Below, one piece after another: positions 14,927 to 22,824 of a stretch of DNA of 43,811 nt. The notes below the pieces were generated by a model. It worked only from the letters and a program-made list of their open reading frames with translations, searched no databases and was not told the origin of the DNA. Source of the stretch: Nitrospira sp. (lineage in GTDB: Bacteria; Nitrospirota; Nitrospiria; Nitrospirales; Nitrospiraceae); contig JAHBWO010000018.1 of NCBI GenBank assembly GCA_019636945.1, positions 1 through 43,811 of the forward strand. Direction: 5' to 3'. The translations under genes and the position numbers were made by a program. The first letter of the stretch is position 1, and every line of letters starts with the position of its first letter.

Positions 14927-15202
14927 TCAGCGCTTCACCTGTTTGCGAGTCTCTTCTTCGAACGTCTTGCGATACAACACATCCCATTCGGCACTCCCCT
15001 CAACAAGACCTCGCGAATATGAGGCGAGCTTCGTCCTTACCGTCCGATCAATGTGCTGCTCCTGCGCAAGTTCATCCGCCAACACCTTCTTAATTTCCTT
15101 CAACACCAGCTCGTCACTGCGCTTGAGCCGAACACCGGAAACGTTCTTCATAGCCGTGAGAATCACATGCGATAAATGGCTGACTTTCTCTTCCGTCAAC
15201 AT
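14927..15202 (-). CDS. DUF507 family protein (copy A)
   Basis: This 91-aa protein has the DUF507 pattern: LTEEKVSHLSHVILTAM at the start, a charged helical middle, and WDVLYRKTFEEETRKQ near the end. It has no signal or membrane segment. The biochemical role of DUF507 is not known. A paralogue of the same length lies directly upstream (15287-15568), and paired DUF507 genes are a recurrent arrangement. ATG 15202 is the first ATG in frame. Confidence 0.82.
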   Translation of the reverse strand: MLTEEKVSHLSHVILTAMKNVSGVRLKRSDELVLKEIKKVLADELAQEQHIDRTVRTKLASYSRGLVEGSAEWDVLYRKTFEEETRKQVKR

Positions 15203-15212
15203 AGTCAAGTTA

Positions 15213-15290
15213 GGTGAAAAGTAAAAGGTGAAAAGTGAACGGTATCGGCGAACTATCTTCTCCTTTTACGTTTTACCTCTCACTTCTCAC
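15213..15290. repeat. imperfect inverted repeat between DUF507 genes
   Basis: GTGAAAAGTAAAAGGTGAAAAGTG on the left pairs imperfectly with CTTTTACGTTTTACCTCTCACTTCTCAC on the right across about 18 bases. The repeats are purine/pyrimidine strand-biased and made of near-tandem 8-10 base units. It could form a long hairpin in the mRNA of the two DUF507 genes; it may be a dispersed repeat rather than a terminator. Confidence 0.5.
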
Positions 15291-15568
15291 AATATAATGC
15301 CCCGCTCACGCACCAACTTCTGCTTCACCATCTGAAACATTCTTTGGTAATCCACCTGCCCCTGTTCGATCTGCTGCTCATAGCCCTTCAGGAGTTGGCG
15401 CACCTCGGCATTCAGACGATCTTCAGCTGACAACTCCTGTGTGATGGCATGATCCAGCGCCTCGACCAAGACCTTGCGGTCTCCAACCAGTTCAAGATCG
15501 TCGTGTCGCTGCAGATGCCCCATCAGACTTTCCGCGAGATGACGCACCCGCTCTTTCGACAGCCGCAT
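15287..15568 (-). CDS. DUF507 family protein (copy B)
   Basis: This 93-aa protein has the same layout as copy A: RLSKERVRHLAESLMGHLQ at the start, a VEALDHAITQELSAEDRLNA helix, and YQRMFQMVKQKLVRERGIIL at the end. Identity to copy A is low, so the duplication is old. The role is unknown. Its stop lies within the inverted repeat that separates it from copy A, and it starts a few bases after the cyclophilin-like gene, so the genes are probably one transcript. Confidence 0.83.
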   Translation of the reverse strand: MRLSKERVRHLAESLMGHLQRHDDLELVGDRKVLVEALDHAITQELSAEDRLNAEVRQLLKGYEQQIEQGQVDYQRMFQMVKQKLVRERGIIL

Positions 15569-15573
15569 CGCGT

Positions 15574-15966
15574 TTACCCCTGCTCGAGCACAATGGACGG
15601 CGCGTGCATGACCTGCCGGAGCTGTGCGGCATCGCCGATAATCTTTCCGATGATATTCACCCGATCGGCCGGCACCGGGTCAACTCCCGTACTCATCGGT
15701 GTCCGTCCAAAAAAGATGGCAAGGACTTGCCCGGCACCCCAGAATGCGACATCACCCACTTTGACTTGCGTCGTTGCCGTTTCTCGATGGTCGCGGACTC
15801 CGGAAAGGGGAAAATAGAACTCCTCTCCCCATGTATGAACCGGCGCCGTCACAGGAAGCGCCGCATACACCTCATCCGCCGTCTTGGTCTTTCGAAGTTC
15901 TGCTTCGAGCTGAACACCGCCAACCGTAATACGAATTCGTTTTGCCGGCACAGTCGTGGGATCCAT
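15574..15966 (-). CDS. cyclophilin-like fold protein
   Basis: This 130-aa protein is likely of the TM1367/cyclophilin-like family. It contains RIRITVGGVQLEAELRKTKTA, then YAALPVTAPVHTWGEEFYFPL, and DVAFWGAGQVLAIFFGRTP, which follow the beta-barrel pattern of that family. Prolyl isomerase activity has not been established for most members. ATG 15966 is used. It ends 5 bp before DUF507 copy B. Confidence 0.75.
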   Translation of the reverse strand: MDPTTVPAKRIRITVGGVQLEAELRKTKTADEVYAALPVTAPVHTWGEEFYFPLSGVRDHRETATTQVKVGDVAFWGAGQVLAIFFGRTPMSTGVDPVPADRVNIIGKIIGDAAQLRQVMHAPSIVLEQG

Positions 15967-16074
15967 CTGCAAACAGTTCCTGGCTGTACTGCTGCACCAT
16001 ACTACTGCAGTTGTAATAGATGTCGCGAACTCTAGCTTGTCTCCTACGCGAAATCAAGGCTACAATCCTCCGTG

Positions 16075-16869
16075 ATGCTCACCTCCAGCTTTATCTTCTT
16101 GCCTGGCGTCGGTCCTGTCACGGAACGCCGCTGGTGGCAGGAGGGTACGCTGAACTGGACGCAGTTCCTCGCTCAACCTGCAATTCCCGGGCTCTCGACG
16201 GCTCGGAAACGTTGGTACGACGATGAACTCCGTACGGCACAATCATCGGCGGAACAGGGCCGGTTGGATCAATTGGCTGCGCGCTTTCCGCGGCGCGAAC
16301 ATTGGCGGCTCTACGGCACCTGCCGTTCCCGTGCAGGCTATCTGGACATTGAGACCACCGGTGCCTCTCCACAGGAAGGCGAGGTCACGGTTGTCGGACT
16401 CCATCACCATGGACACACGCTGAGCCTGGTGCGAGGGGAAACCCTCACGGCAGAACGACTACAGGCCGAACTCGATCACTGCGATCTCCTCGTGACGTTT
16501 TTTGGATCCCGGTTTGATATTCCCTATCTCTGTGCTAAGTTTCCCGGACTTCGTCTACCTCCCTGGCACTTCGATCTGTGTTTTGCCGCACGCCGACTTG
16601 CATTACAGGGCGGACTCAAGCACATTGAACAGACGCTGGGTATCGAGCGGAGCGAATCTATTCGAGGACTGGATGGATGGGACGCAGTTCGCCTCTGGGC
16701 TCAGTGGGGTGATGGGGACGTGGCCGCTCGTGACCGGCTCTTAGCCTACAACCGGGCGGATACTGAACATCTCGTGCTTCTGGCCGATCGATTTGCGGAG
16801 GATTTGATGAATCAATTAGGCCCGTCGTTGATCGCGTTGTCTAGCTTTCACCCAACTGAAACCCGATGA
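16075..16869 (+). CDS. YprB-type ribonuclease H-like 3'-5' exonuclease
   Basis: This 264-aa protein has an N-terminal helical part (about 1-85) followed by a DEDD exonuclease core: YLDIETTG (first D and E), FFGSRFDIPYL (second D) and YNRADTEHL (last acidic residue) with an upstream KHIEQTLGI helix. It matches the YprB ribonuclease-H-like domain, which acts on DNA or RNA 3' ends. ATG 16075 is used although GTG 16072 is in frame. Its stop overlaps the next gene as ATGA. Confidence 0.85.
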   Translation: MLTSSFIFLPGVGPVTERRWWQEGTLNWTQFLAQPAIPGLSTARKRWYDDELRTAQSSAEQGRLDQLAARFPRREHWRLYGTCRSRAGYLDIETTGASPQEGEVTVVGLHHHGHTLSLVRGETLTAERLQAELDHCDLLVTFFGSRFDIPYLCAKFPGLRLPPWHFDLCFAARRLALQGGLKHIEQTLGIERSESIRGLDGWDAVRLWAQWGDGDVAARDRLLAYNRADTEHLVLLADRFAEDLMNQLGPSLIALSSFHPTETR

Positions 16870-17612
16870 GTACATGGATCGGCATCGGCCGAAGCGAAAC
16901 CGGTCTGGTACGGACATCAAACCAGGATGCCTTTGCCGTCATCGACTCCGCAGGCATGTGGGCGGTCGCCGACGGAATGGGCGGTCACGTGGGTGGCGCG
17001 GTTGCGGCCCAAACGGCCATCGCGACGGTGCAAGCCCAAGCTGCGTTCTCACAGGAGCAGCTCCGTAGCGGAACCTCACCAATCGATGTGCTGACTGCAC
17101 TGATCAGTCGCGCGCACGAAGCCATCTTGGCTCAGGCCCGCTCCCAACCGAAACTCAAGGGCATGGGGACCACTCTCGTGCTGCTGACAGTCATCCCCGA
17201 TCAAACCTCCATGGCTTACGTGGCTCACATCGGTGACAGCCGTGCCTACCGGTTTCGAGCTGGGGCGCTGACTCCACTCACCAGAGATCACTCATTGATC
17301 GAAAAATACCTTGAACGTGGCATCCTCACTCCGGAAACAGCCAAAACCCACCCCGAACGACATGTCCTGACTCGGGCCCTTGGCGTCACGGCAACAGCAG
17401 CCCCCACGATTGCCGGCTGTGCCATGCACGAAGATGATCTCGTGATTCTCTGCTCGGACGGCCTGACAAAGATGTTGGAGGATCAGGATATCCAACGTGT
17501 TCTTTGCAATGGCGATCCCAGTCCGGCCGGTGCCTGTGATCGTCTGATCGCCGCAGCACTCGATCGTGGCGGCGAAGACAACGTCACGGTCGTCGTTGTC
17601 GCCTATCGATAA
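16866..17612 (+). CDS. PP2C-family protein serine/threonine phosphatase
   Basis: This 248-aa protein carries the PP2C metal-binding motifs in order: RTSNQDAF, VADGMGGHVGG, AYVAHIGDSRAYRF, LVILCSDGLTKML and RGGEDNVTVVVV. It removes phosphate from Ser/Thr residues using Mn/Mg ions and normally opposes a Hanks-type kinase; none is in the window. The length is that of a stand-alone catalytic domain (PrpC/Stp type). The start overlaps the exonuclease stop by four bases (ATGA). Confidence 0.94.
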   Translation: MSTWIGIGRSETGLVRTSNQDAFAVIDSAGMWAVADGMGGHVGGAVAAQTAIATVQAQAAFSQEQLRSGTSPIDVLTALISRAHEAILAQARSQPKLKGMGTTLVLLTVIPDQTSMAYVAHIGDSRAYRFRAGALTPLTRDHSLIEKYLERGILTPETAKTHPERHVLTRALGVTATAAPTIAGCAMHEDDLVILCSDGLTKMLEDQDIQRVLCNGDPSPAGACDRLIAAALDRGGEDNVTVVVVAYR

Positions 17613-17704
17613 GACGCCGTCGACTTCGGAGTTGACAAGGCCCACGAGGGCGTGTACGTTCCCTCATCACCGAGTGAAACCCGTCATACTGAGGGAGTCC
17701 TTAC

Positions 17705-18580
17705 ATGCGCCAACAGGCGTCGTTTGTTCTTGGAAGTCTCGTCTTTCTTCTCCTCGTCACAACGAATTCCTGGGCTGCAGAACCCTCCGATCCCGAGACC
17801 GCCATTCGCCTGATGATACGTGCGAATGCCGAGAAAGACCTCCCTACACTGTCACGCCTCATGGCCCACGATGCCGACATCGTCAGTTATACCGTCGGCG
17901 GTCGCAAATACGTCGGCTGGCCGGACTTCGAGCGGGAGATGCGTGAGGAATTTGTCAACGCTCAGAAAATCGAAATCCCGATCACCGAGCTGAAGGTCTG
18001 GACCAAGGGAGATCTGGCCTGGTTCGCGATGGAGGTCGATTATATCCGCTATGTCGGCGAGGGATCAGCCGTCAAACGAACCGTGCTTCCGCTACGAGAA
18101 ACCGGTGTCCTTGAGCGTCGTGCCGGACGCTGGCAACTGCTGTCGTGGCATGAGTCCTTTCGATCCGCTCAACTTGGTGGCCCGCTTGCGTCCCCGTCAG
18201 CAGCAGCTGGGGCACAAAAACTCGTCACTGCCGCTCCCGCGTCAATGCCTGATGTCAGCGGAGACTGGGATATTCTCGAAGTCGAGGATGAGAAACGTTA
18301 CAAGGCCACCCTCGACAAGAGTGGAAACGGCCCCTACACGCAACAAGGCGGCCGGTTCGTCACCACCAAAATTGAAAACCGCCTCTGGCAGGGCACCTGG
18401 TATCAGCCCGGCAATGATCGAGAGGGTGGCTTTGAGGTGCTCCTCTCGGACGACGGGAAAGAGGCCAAGGGAATCTGGTGGTACACACGAGTCGATACAA
18501 GAAAAAATATCCCGCCGAAGGAACACGGCGGCACCTATCACTGGAAGAAAGTCCCATCATCACCGGCCAGTAGCCAATGA
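17705..18580 (+). CDS. secreted SnoaL/NTF2-like domain protein
   Basis: This 291-aa protein has a signal peptide (QQASFVLGSLVFLLLVTTNS, cleavage near WAA-EP). A SnoaL_3/NTF2-like cone domain follows (about 28-155: AIRLMIRANAEKDLPTLSRLM, GWPDFEREMREEF, GRWQLLSWHESF). After a Ser/Ala linker, a second beta domain spans about 185-285 (DVSGDWDILEVEDEKRY, LWQGTWYQPGNDREGGFEV). GGGAGTCC precedes the ATG. The enzymatic role is unknown, and the two-domain form is unusual for the SnoaL family. Confidence 0.75.
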   Translation: MRQQASFVLGSLVFLLLVTTNSWAAEPSDPETAIRLMIRANAEKDLPTLSRLMAHDADIVSYTVGGRKYVGWPDFEREMREEFVNAQKIEIPITELKVWTKGDLAWFAMEVDYIRYVGEGSAVKRTVLPLRETGVLERRAGRWQLLSWHESFRSAQLGGPLASPSAAAGAQKLVTAAPASMPDVSGDWDILEVEDEKRYKATLDKSGNGPYTQQGGRFVTTKIENRLWQGTWYQPGNDREGGFEVLLSDDGKEAKGIWWYTRVDTRKNIPPKEHGGTYHWKKVPSSPASSQ

Positions 18581-18660
18581 GTCAACCCGCTGCTTCAAAC
18601 GTATATCGACAAATCGGAGTCCGGTTCAACATCATCGCTTTACTGCCTCTGGGAGGTCTT

Positions 18661-19662
18661 ATGTACAGATCCCTCGTTCTGTTTCTTGCAACGTTTTTCA
18701 TGATCTCATCGGCCTATGCGGACGGGGGTCATGATCACCATGCCGTTCCCACACTGAAAAAACAAGTCGGGTCAAAGATCACGTATGGCGAGAACACGGC
18801 GACCTTGACCTTCGGCCCCATCGATCTTCCGACCGGCCACGGTGAAGGTGATATGGGCGACTCCATGCCTCGGTTCAACTTCCAACTGCCTGAGGACAAA
18901 TATCTCATCGGTTTCAAGTCGGCCCTCTCTACCGTCGAAGGCAAGGAATTGCCCAGAAACTATCTGCACCACATTTTAATGATCAACAATACCAAGCCCA
19001 GCGTGTCATGTCCGGGTGAACCACTCTTCTTTGGAGGAGCCGGGCTCGAAATGGCTGAAACCCACTTTCCTGAGGGATACGGCGTGAAACTCGCGAAGGA
19101 CGATAAGCTGATGACGGTCGTTGCGTTTTATCACGGCGCTCCCCCCACGAAAAATGTCATCGCCACCTTCACCATGTATTTTGCACCGAAAACTAAACCG
19201 GCGAAGGAAATGGAGATTTATCAGGTCGGCGTGAACATCGTCTGCTTTACAAAATTCGGAGATCGCCCTGCGGATCAAACAGACGAAGGGATCGAAATCG
19301 GACCGGGTGTCCAAGTCCGTACGGCACCGTTGAAGTTTAGCATGGACGGTTGCGTCAAATATGCGTATCCCCACGGCCATGACGAATTGCTCCTGATCGC
19401 TTTGGAAAATAAGACCAAGAAACAGACGCTCCTCCGGACCATCCCCGATGCCGAACGGGACGGAACACTCCGTGAATTCTTACCTCATCAGGTGTATAAA
19501 GACGCCCAAGGGTTCCCCATCTCAAAAGATGATGATTATGAGATGGTTATGGTCTACCACCACTCTCTTCAAAACAAAGAACCTCAACATGGAATGGGCA
19601 ACTACTTGCTCTACATGACACCCGGTTCTTGCCCGGCAAAGAGTGCCTCCCTGACCCAGTAG
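18661..19662 (+). CDS. secreted protein, possible PHM-like copper fold
   Basis: This 333-aa protein has a signal peptide (MYRSLVLFLATFFMISSAYA) and a His-rich mature start (DGGHDHH). Paired histidines occur in NYLHHILMINN, and further ones in YPHGHDELLL and VYHHSLQNKEPQHGMG, spaced much like the copper ligands of PHM/DBM-type monooxygenase domains. That assignment is tentative. ATG 18661 is preferred because a signal peptide and GGGAGG follow and precede it. A longer frame from 18577 overlaps the upstream gene as ATGA and would bury the signal. The protein is likely exported. Confidence 0.65.
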   Translation: MYRSLVLFLATFFMISSAYADGGHDHHAVPTLKKQVGSKITYGENTATLTFGPIDLPTGHGEGDMGDSMPRFNFQLPEDKYLIGFKSALSTVEGKELPRNYLHHILMINNTKPSVSCPGEPLFFGGAGLEMAETHFPEGYGVKLAKDDKLMTVVAFYHGAPPTKNVIATFTMYFAPKTKPAKEMEIYQVGVNIVCFTKFGDRPADQTDEGIEIGPGVQVRTAPLKFSMDGCVKYAYPHGHDELLLIALENKTKKQTLLRTIPDAERDGTLREFLPHQVYKDAQGFPISKDDDYEMVMVYHHSLQNKEPQHGMGNYLLYMTPGSCPAKSASLTQ

Positions 19663-19674
19663 CACGATCATTAA

Positions 19675-19698
19675 CCCGGACCAGCAGGCTGGTCCGGG
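19675..19698 (+). terminator. strong hairpin terminator candidate
   Basis: CCCGGACCAGC is followed by AG and then GCTGGTCCGGG, an 11-bp perfect stem 12 bases after the stop of the secreted protein gene. The following bases are CTTCC rather than a long T run, so termination may be only partly intrinsic. Confidence 0.65.
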
Positions 19699-19916
19699 CT
19701 TCCGCTCTCCAGTTCCACTCCCGCTAGGTTCGTCTCGATTCCCTCTTTAATTCTGGATATCCCCATCCGGCACGCCCTCAACTGAATCTCCGTCAAAAAG
19801 TCCAAATCCTTTGGTAGAACCGGTACCTGGCTTGTATACTGGTAACACCTAGGATTCATACGTACTATATTTCACCAAACACAATAGACGGCCATTTACC
19901 TCAACGTGGCTCAGTG

Positions 19917-21188
19917 ATGATAGTCGCCACATCTTCCCAAACCAATTCTTCTTCAGCCGGTCATGAGTCGATTCAGACCGTGACGCGGTTTCTGCGAGCG
20001 ATCGGACACCCGACAAGTCTGACGCGCTTAGCTGACTACATTCTTTCGAACTTCTCTGAAATCTCTCATTGTCCACACGGATCACTGTTCCTGTTCGAAC
20101 GAGAGCATCACCACTACCGTCAGATGCATACGTTCGGACCCATTAAGATGTTTACGGTTCCTTCGGTCATGGCCATCGACCATCCGCTGGTCCAAGCTCT
20201 CATCGTAGGCCAACACATTTTCGACGGGCTGGAATCAACTCTTACCCCACAGCCCGAACTCTCACATGACATCCCGGATACCCTGGCAAAGTCCCATACC
20301 CTGGCCGTTCCGCTCATCACACATGGAACCCTGATCGCGTTTACAGTACTCCATTCTCCGACCGCACATGGAACACTCTCACCCGAAACCATGGAACTCC
20401 TGACCGCGATGGCCCAGGGTGCCGCGAATGCTCTTGATTCGCTCCTGATTTACGAAGATCTCCGACAATCTCAGGCCCTCATGCGCCGAACCGACCGGTT
20501 GCGCTCCCTGGAAATCATCGCTGGCGGGTTTGCCCACGAAATCCGCAACCCGTTAACGTCCATTAAGACCTTTATTCAGCTGGCTCCCGAGAGGAAAGAC
20601 GACAGCCAATTTATCGGGGAGTTCAGTCGCATTGTCCTAGAGGATGTCAATCGGATTGAGCGATTGATTCAAGAGATCCTTGACTATGCCCGTTACATGG
20701 AACCCCAGCTGACCGACGAGGACCTCAATGACATCGTCACGTCCTGTCTGTACTTCATCCAAGTCACGGCAGACACCCGGGGGATCAAGATTGAAAAACA
20801 GTTGGCGCCTGAGCGTCCTCGTGGCATGCTGGATCGGCAGCAAATCAAGCAGGTGCTTTTGAATCTCCTCTTGAATGCCCTCGATGCCGTTGGCAAGGGA
20901 CCGGGGAGCCTACGGGTACGGACGCGTCAATTCCAGAAACCGGAGGGTACCCTCTTCATGCAGATCGACATCGAAGATACCGGACAGGGGATCGCACCCG
21001 AAAATCTGGAGCACATCTTCGATCCATTCTTTACGACCAAACATACGAGCACGATGAACGCAGGAACCGGGCTGGGTTTGACCATCGCACACCAGATCAT
21101 TCAAGAGCATCACGGGGACATTCACGTAGCCAGCACGGTAGGTCAAGGAACGACCTTCCGCATTACTCTTCCCGCGCTTCAGCAGTAG
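19917..21188 (+). CDS. GAF-domain sensor histidine kinase
   Basis: This 423-aa soluble kinase has a GAF-like sensor domain (about 30-170, with PHGSLFLFEREHHHYRQM), a short coiled linker, a HisKA domain with the phospho-acceptor in GGFAHEIRNPLTSI (His about 207), and a HATPase_c domain (N box LLLNALDAV, G1 DTGQGIAPENLEHIFDPFF, G2 GTGLGLTIA). There are no membrane segments, so it senses a cytoplasmic signal. It sits 16 bp before a sigma-54 response regulator and should be its partner. GTG 19914 is an in-frame alternative start. Confidence 0.92.
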   Translation: MIVATSSQTNSSSAGHESIQTVTRFLRAIGHPTSLTRLADYILSNFSEISHCPHGSLFLFEREHHHYRQMHTFGPIKMFTVPSVMAIDHPLVQALIVGQHIFDGLESTLTPQPELSHDIPDTLAKSHTLAVPLITHGTLIAFTVLHSPTAHGTLSPETMELLTAMAQGAANALDSLLIYEDLRQSQALMRRTDRLRSLEIIAGGFAHEIRNPLTSIKTFIQLAPERKDDSQFIGEFSRIVLEDVNRIERLIQEILDYARYMEPQLTDEDLNDIVTSCLYFIQVTADTRGIKIEKQLAPERPRGMLDRQQIKQVLLNLLLNALDAVGKGPGSLRVRTRQFQKPEGTLFMQIDIEDTGQGIAPENLEHIFDPFFTTKHTSTMNAGTGLGLTIAHQIIQEHHGDIHVASTVGQGTTFRITLPALQQ

Positions 21189-21204
21189 TACCCAAGGAGC
21201 CCTT

Positions 21205-22635
21205 GTGGAAAGCGTCATTCCCAAAAAACGATTGCTATTGATCGATGATGAGCCCAGGGTCCGCACCTCGCTGAAAATGGTGTTAGAGCCACTGTATGAT
21301 ATCGCCCAAGCGAGCGACGGGCCTGAAGGTCTCGACATCTTCCGCAAAGAAGATCCCGACCTGGTTCTGCTCGACATCGTCCTGCCTGGTACCGACGGGC
21401 TCGCCGTGCTGCAGATGCTCAGAACGGAGCGGAAATCCACCCCGGTGATCATGCTCACCGGCACCAAATCCGTAAAAACGGCCGTGGACGCGATGAAGTT
21501 GGGGGCAGCCGACTACCTCTCGAAACCCTTCGACGTCGACGAACTTCGAATCGTGATCGACCGTGCCCTGAACTCCTCGGAGTTGGAACAAGAAGTCACC
21601 CAACTACGGGCCCAAGTCGTCAAACGATACGCGTTTCACAATCTGATCGGAAAAAGTCAGGGAATGCAGGAGATCTACGCAAAAATTGAGCAGGTTGCCG
21701 ACAGCCGAACCACGGTGCTCATCACCGGAGAAAGTGGGACCGGCAAAGAGTTGGTCGCCAAGGCGCTCCATTACAACAGTTCCCGCCGAGAGCGTCCGTT
21801 TGTCGCACTCAACTGTGCCGCACTGCCCGAGACGCTGATTGAAAGCGAACTCTTCGGCCACGAAAAAGGTTCCTTTACGGACGCCACAGCCCGACGTGTC
21901 GGGCAGTTCGAACTTGCAAATACAGGAACCTTATTCCTCGATGAAATCGGCGATCTCAGCCCGATTACACAAGCCAAGCTCTTGCGCGTCATTCAAGAAC
22001 GAGAGTTTACGAGAATCGGCGGAGTGCAACCGATTAAGGTCGATGTCCGCATCGTCGCGGCAACGAACAAAAACCTCGATGACCTCGTCCGAAAGGGGTT
22101 GTTCCGAGAAGATCTGTACTATCGCATCAATGTGATCTCACTCTATCTACCTCCTCTTCGTGAACGAACCGAAGACATCCCCCTCATCGCCAACCATTTT
22201 TTGGAGAAACGGTTGGAAGAAGCACAGCGTCCTCCTATTGAATTTGGGAAAGAGGCACTGGAACTTCTAACCCGTTATCCCTGGCCTGGTAATGTGCGTG
22301 AGCTTGAAAACTTTATCGAGCAGGCATTTATCTGGTCTCAACATGCGACAGAAATTACCCCGGAGCATTTACCAACTTCGATGAAAAGTACTTCACGTTC
22401 GCCATCACTCCGCGACGACACCCTGGCCGGTCGAATGTCGCTCGAGAAAGCCGTGATGGAATTTGAGCGAGAAATCATTCTCGATGCCTTGAAGCGAACT
22501 AATTATGTCCAGACCCATGCTGCGAATCTACTGGGGATCAGCCGCCGAATGCTGAAGTATCGGATGGATACACTCGGTATCGGGCGGCCTGATAATTCAA
22601 CTACTCAGGATTCCGAACTTCACACGCAAGAATGA
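21205..22635 (+). CDS. sigma-54-dependent response regulator (NtrC family)
   Basis: This 476-aa protein has a REC domain (phospho-acceptor Asp about 57 in LVLLDIVLPG), a AAA+ domain with Walker A GESGTGKE (about 175) and Walker B LFLDEIGDL (about 246), and a C-terminal Fis-type HTH (QTHAANLLGISRRMLKYRM). The sigma-54 contact loop reads GSFTDA at about 222-227 instead of the consensus GAFTGA. The start is GTG 21205 behind AAGGAG. It is paired with the histidine kinase upstream. A sigma-54 type promoter and an inverted repeat lie just downstream, before the HD-GYP gene. Confidence 0.93.
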   Translation: MESVIPKKRLLLIDDEPRVRTSLKMVLEPLYDIAQASDGPEGLDIFRKEDPDLVLLDIVLPGTDGLAVLQMLRTERKSTPVIMLTGTKSVKTAVDAMKLGAADYLSKPFDVDELRIVIDRALNSSELEQEVTQLRAQVVKRYAFHNLIGKSQGMQEIYAKIEQVADSRTTVLITGESGTGKELVAKALHYNSSRRERPFVALNCAALPETLIESELFGHEKGSFTDATARRVGQFELANTGTLFLDEIGDLSPITQAKLLRVIQEREFTRIGGVQPIKVDVRIVAATNKNLDDLVRKGLFREDLYYRINVISLYLPPLRERTEDIPLIANHFLEKRLEEAQRPPIEFGKEALELLTRYPWPGNVRELENFIEQAFIWSQHATEITPEHLPTSMKSTSRSPSLRDDTLAGRMSLEKAVMEFEREIILDALKRTNYVQTHAANLLGISRRMLKYRMDTLGIGRPDNSTTQDSELHTQE

Positions 22636-22709
22636 CACACTCGTCAACAAGAATGCCACAGCCGCACCTCATTGATATGTGAAGAATATTCATAAACTTA
22701 GCTTGTATG

Positions 22710-22752
22710 CGTATATGTAGCATTACTAACACTGCGAACTACTACATATACG
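22710..22752. promoter_or_regulatory. 11-bp inverted repeat, candidate activator site
   Basis: CGTATATGTAG (22710-22720) and CTACATATACG (22742-22752) are perfect inverted repeats. Their centres are about 32 bp apart, near three helical turns. They lie about 25 bp upstream of the GG of the sigma-54 promoter, so they could bind the Fis-type HTH of the adjacent regulator. Confidence 0.5.
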
Positions 22753-22775
22753 TATTAATTGTAACTTATTGATAA

Positions 22776-22789
22776 GGAACACTTTTTGC
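22776..22789 (+). promoter_or_regulatory. sigma-54 promoter candidate (GG-N10-GC)
   Basis: AAGGAACACTTTTTGCTT contains GG at 22776-22777 and GC at 22788-22789 with exactly 10 bases between, and also the AC and TTGC parts of the consensus. Transcription would start near 22800, before the ATG at 22825. An apparent earlier start codon at 22786 lies inside the -12 element and is therefore unlikely. Confidence 0.6.
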
Positions 22790-22824
22790 TTAATTCTGGT
22801 CGTGACGGTCCTAGTATAGATCGC

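Noticed and set aside
19671..19859. 62-codon minus-strand frame after the secreted protein
   Set aside because: It runs through a strong terminator hairpin and lacks a ribosome site and any coding-like pattern.
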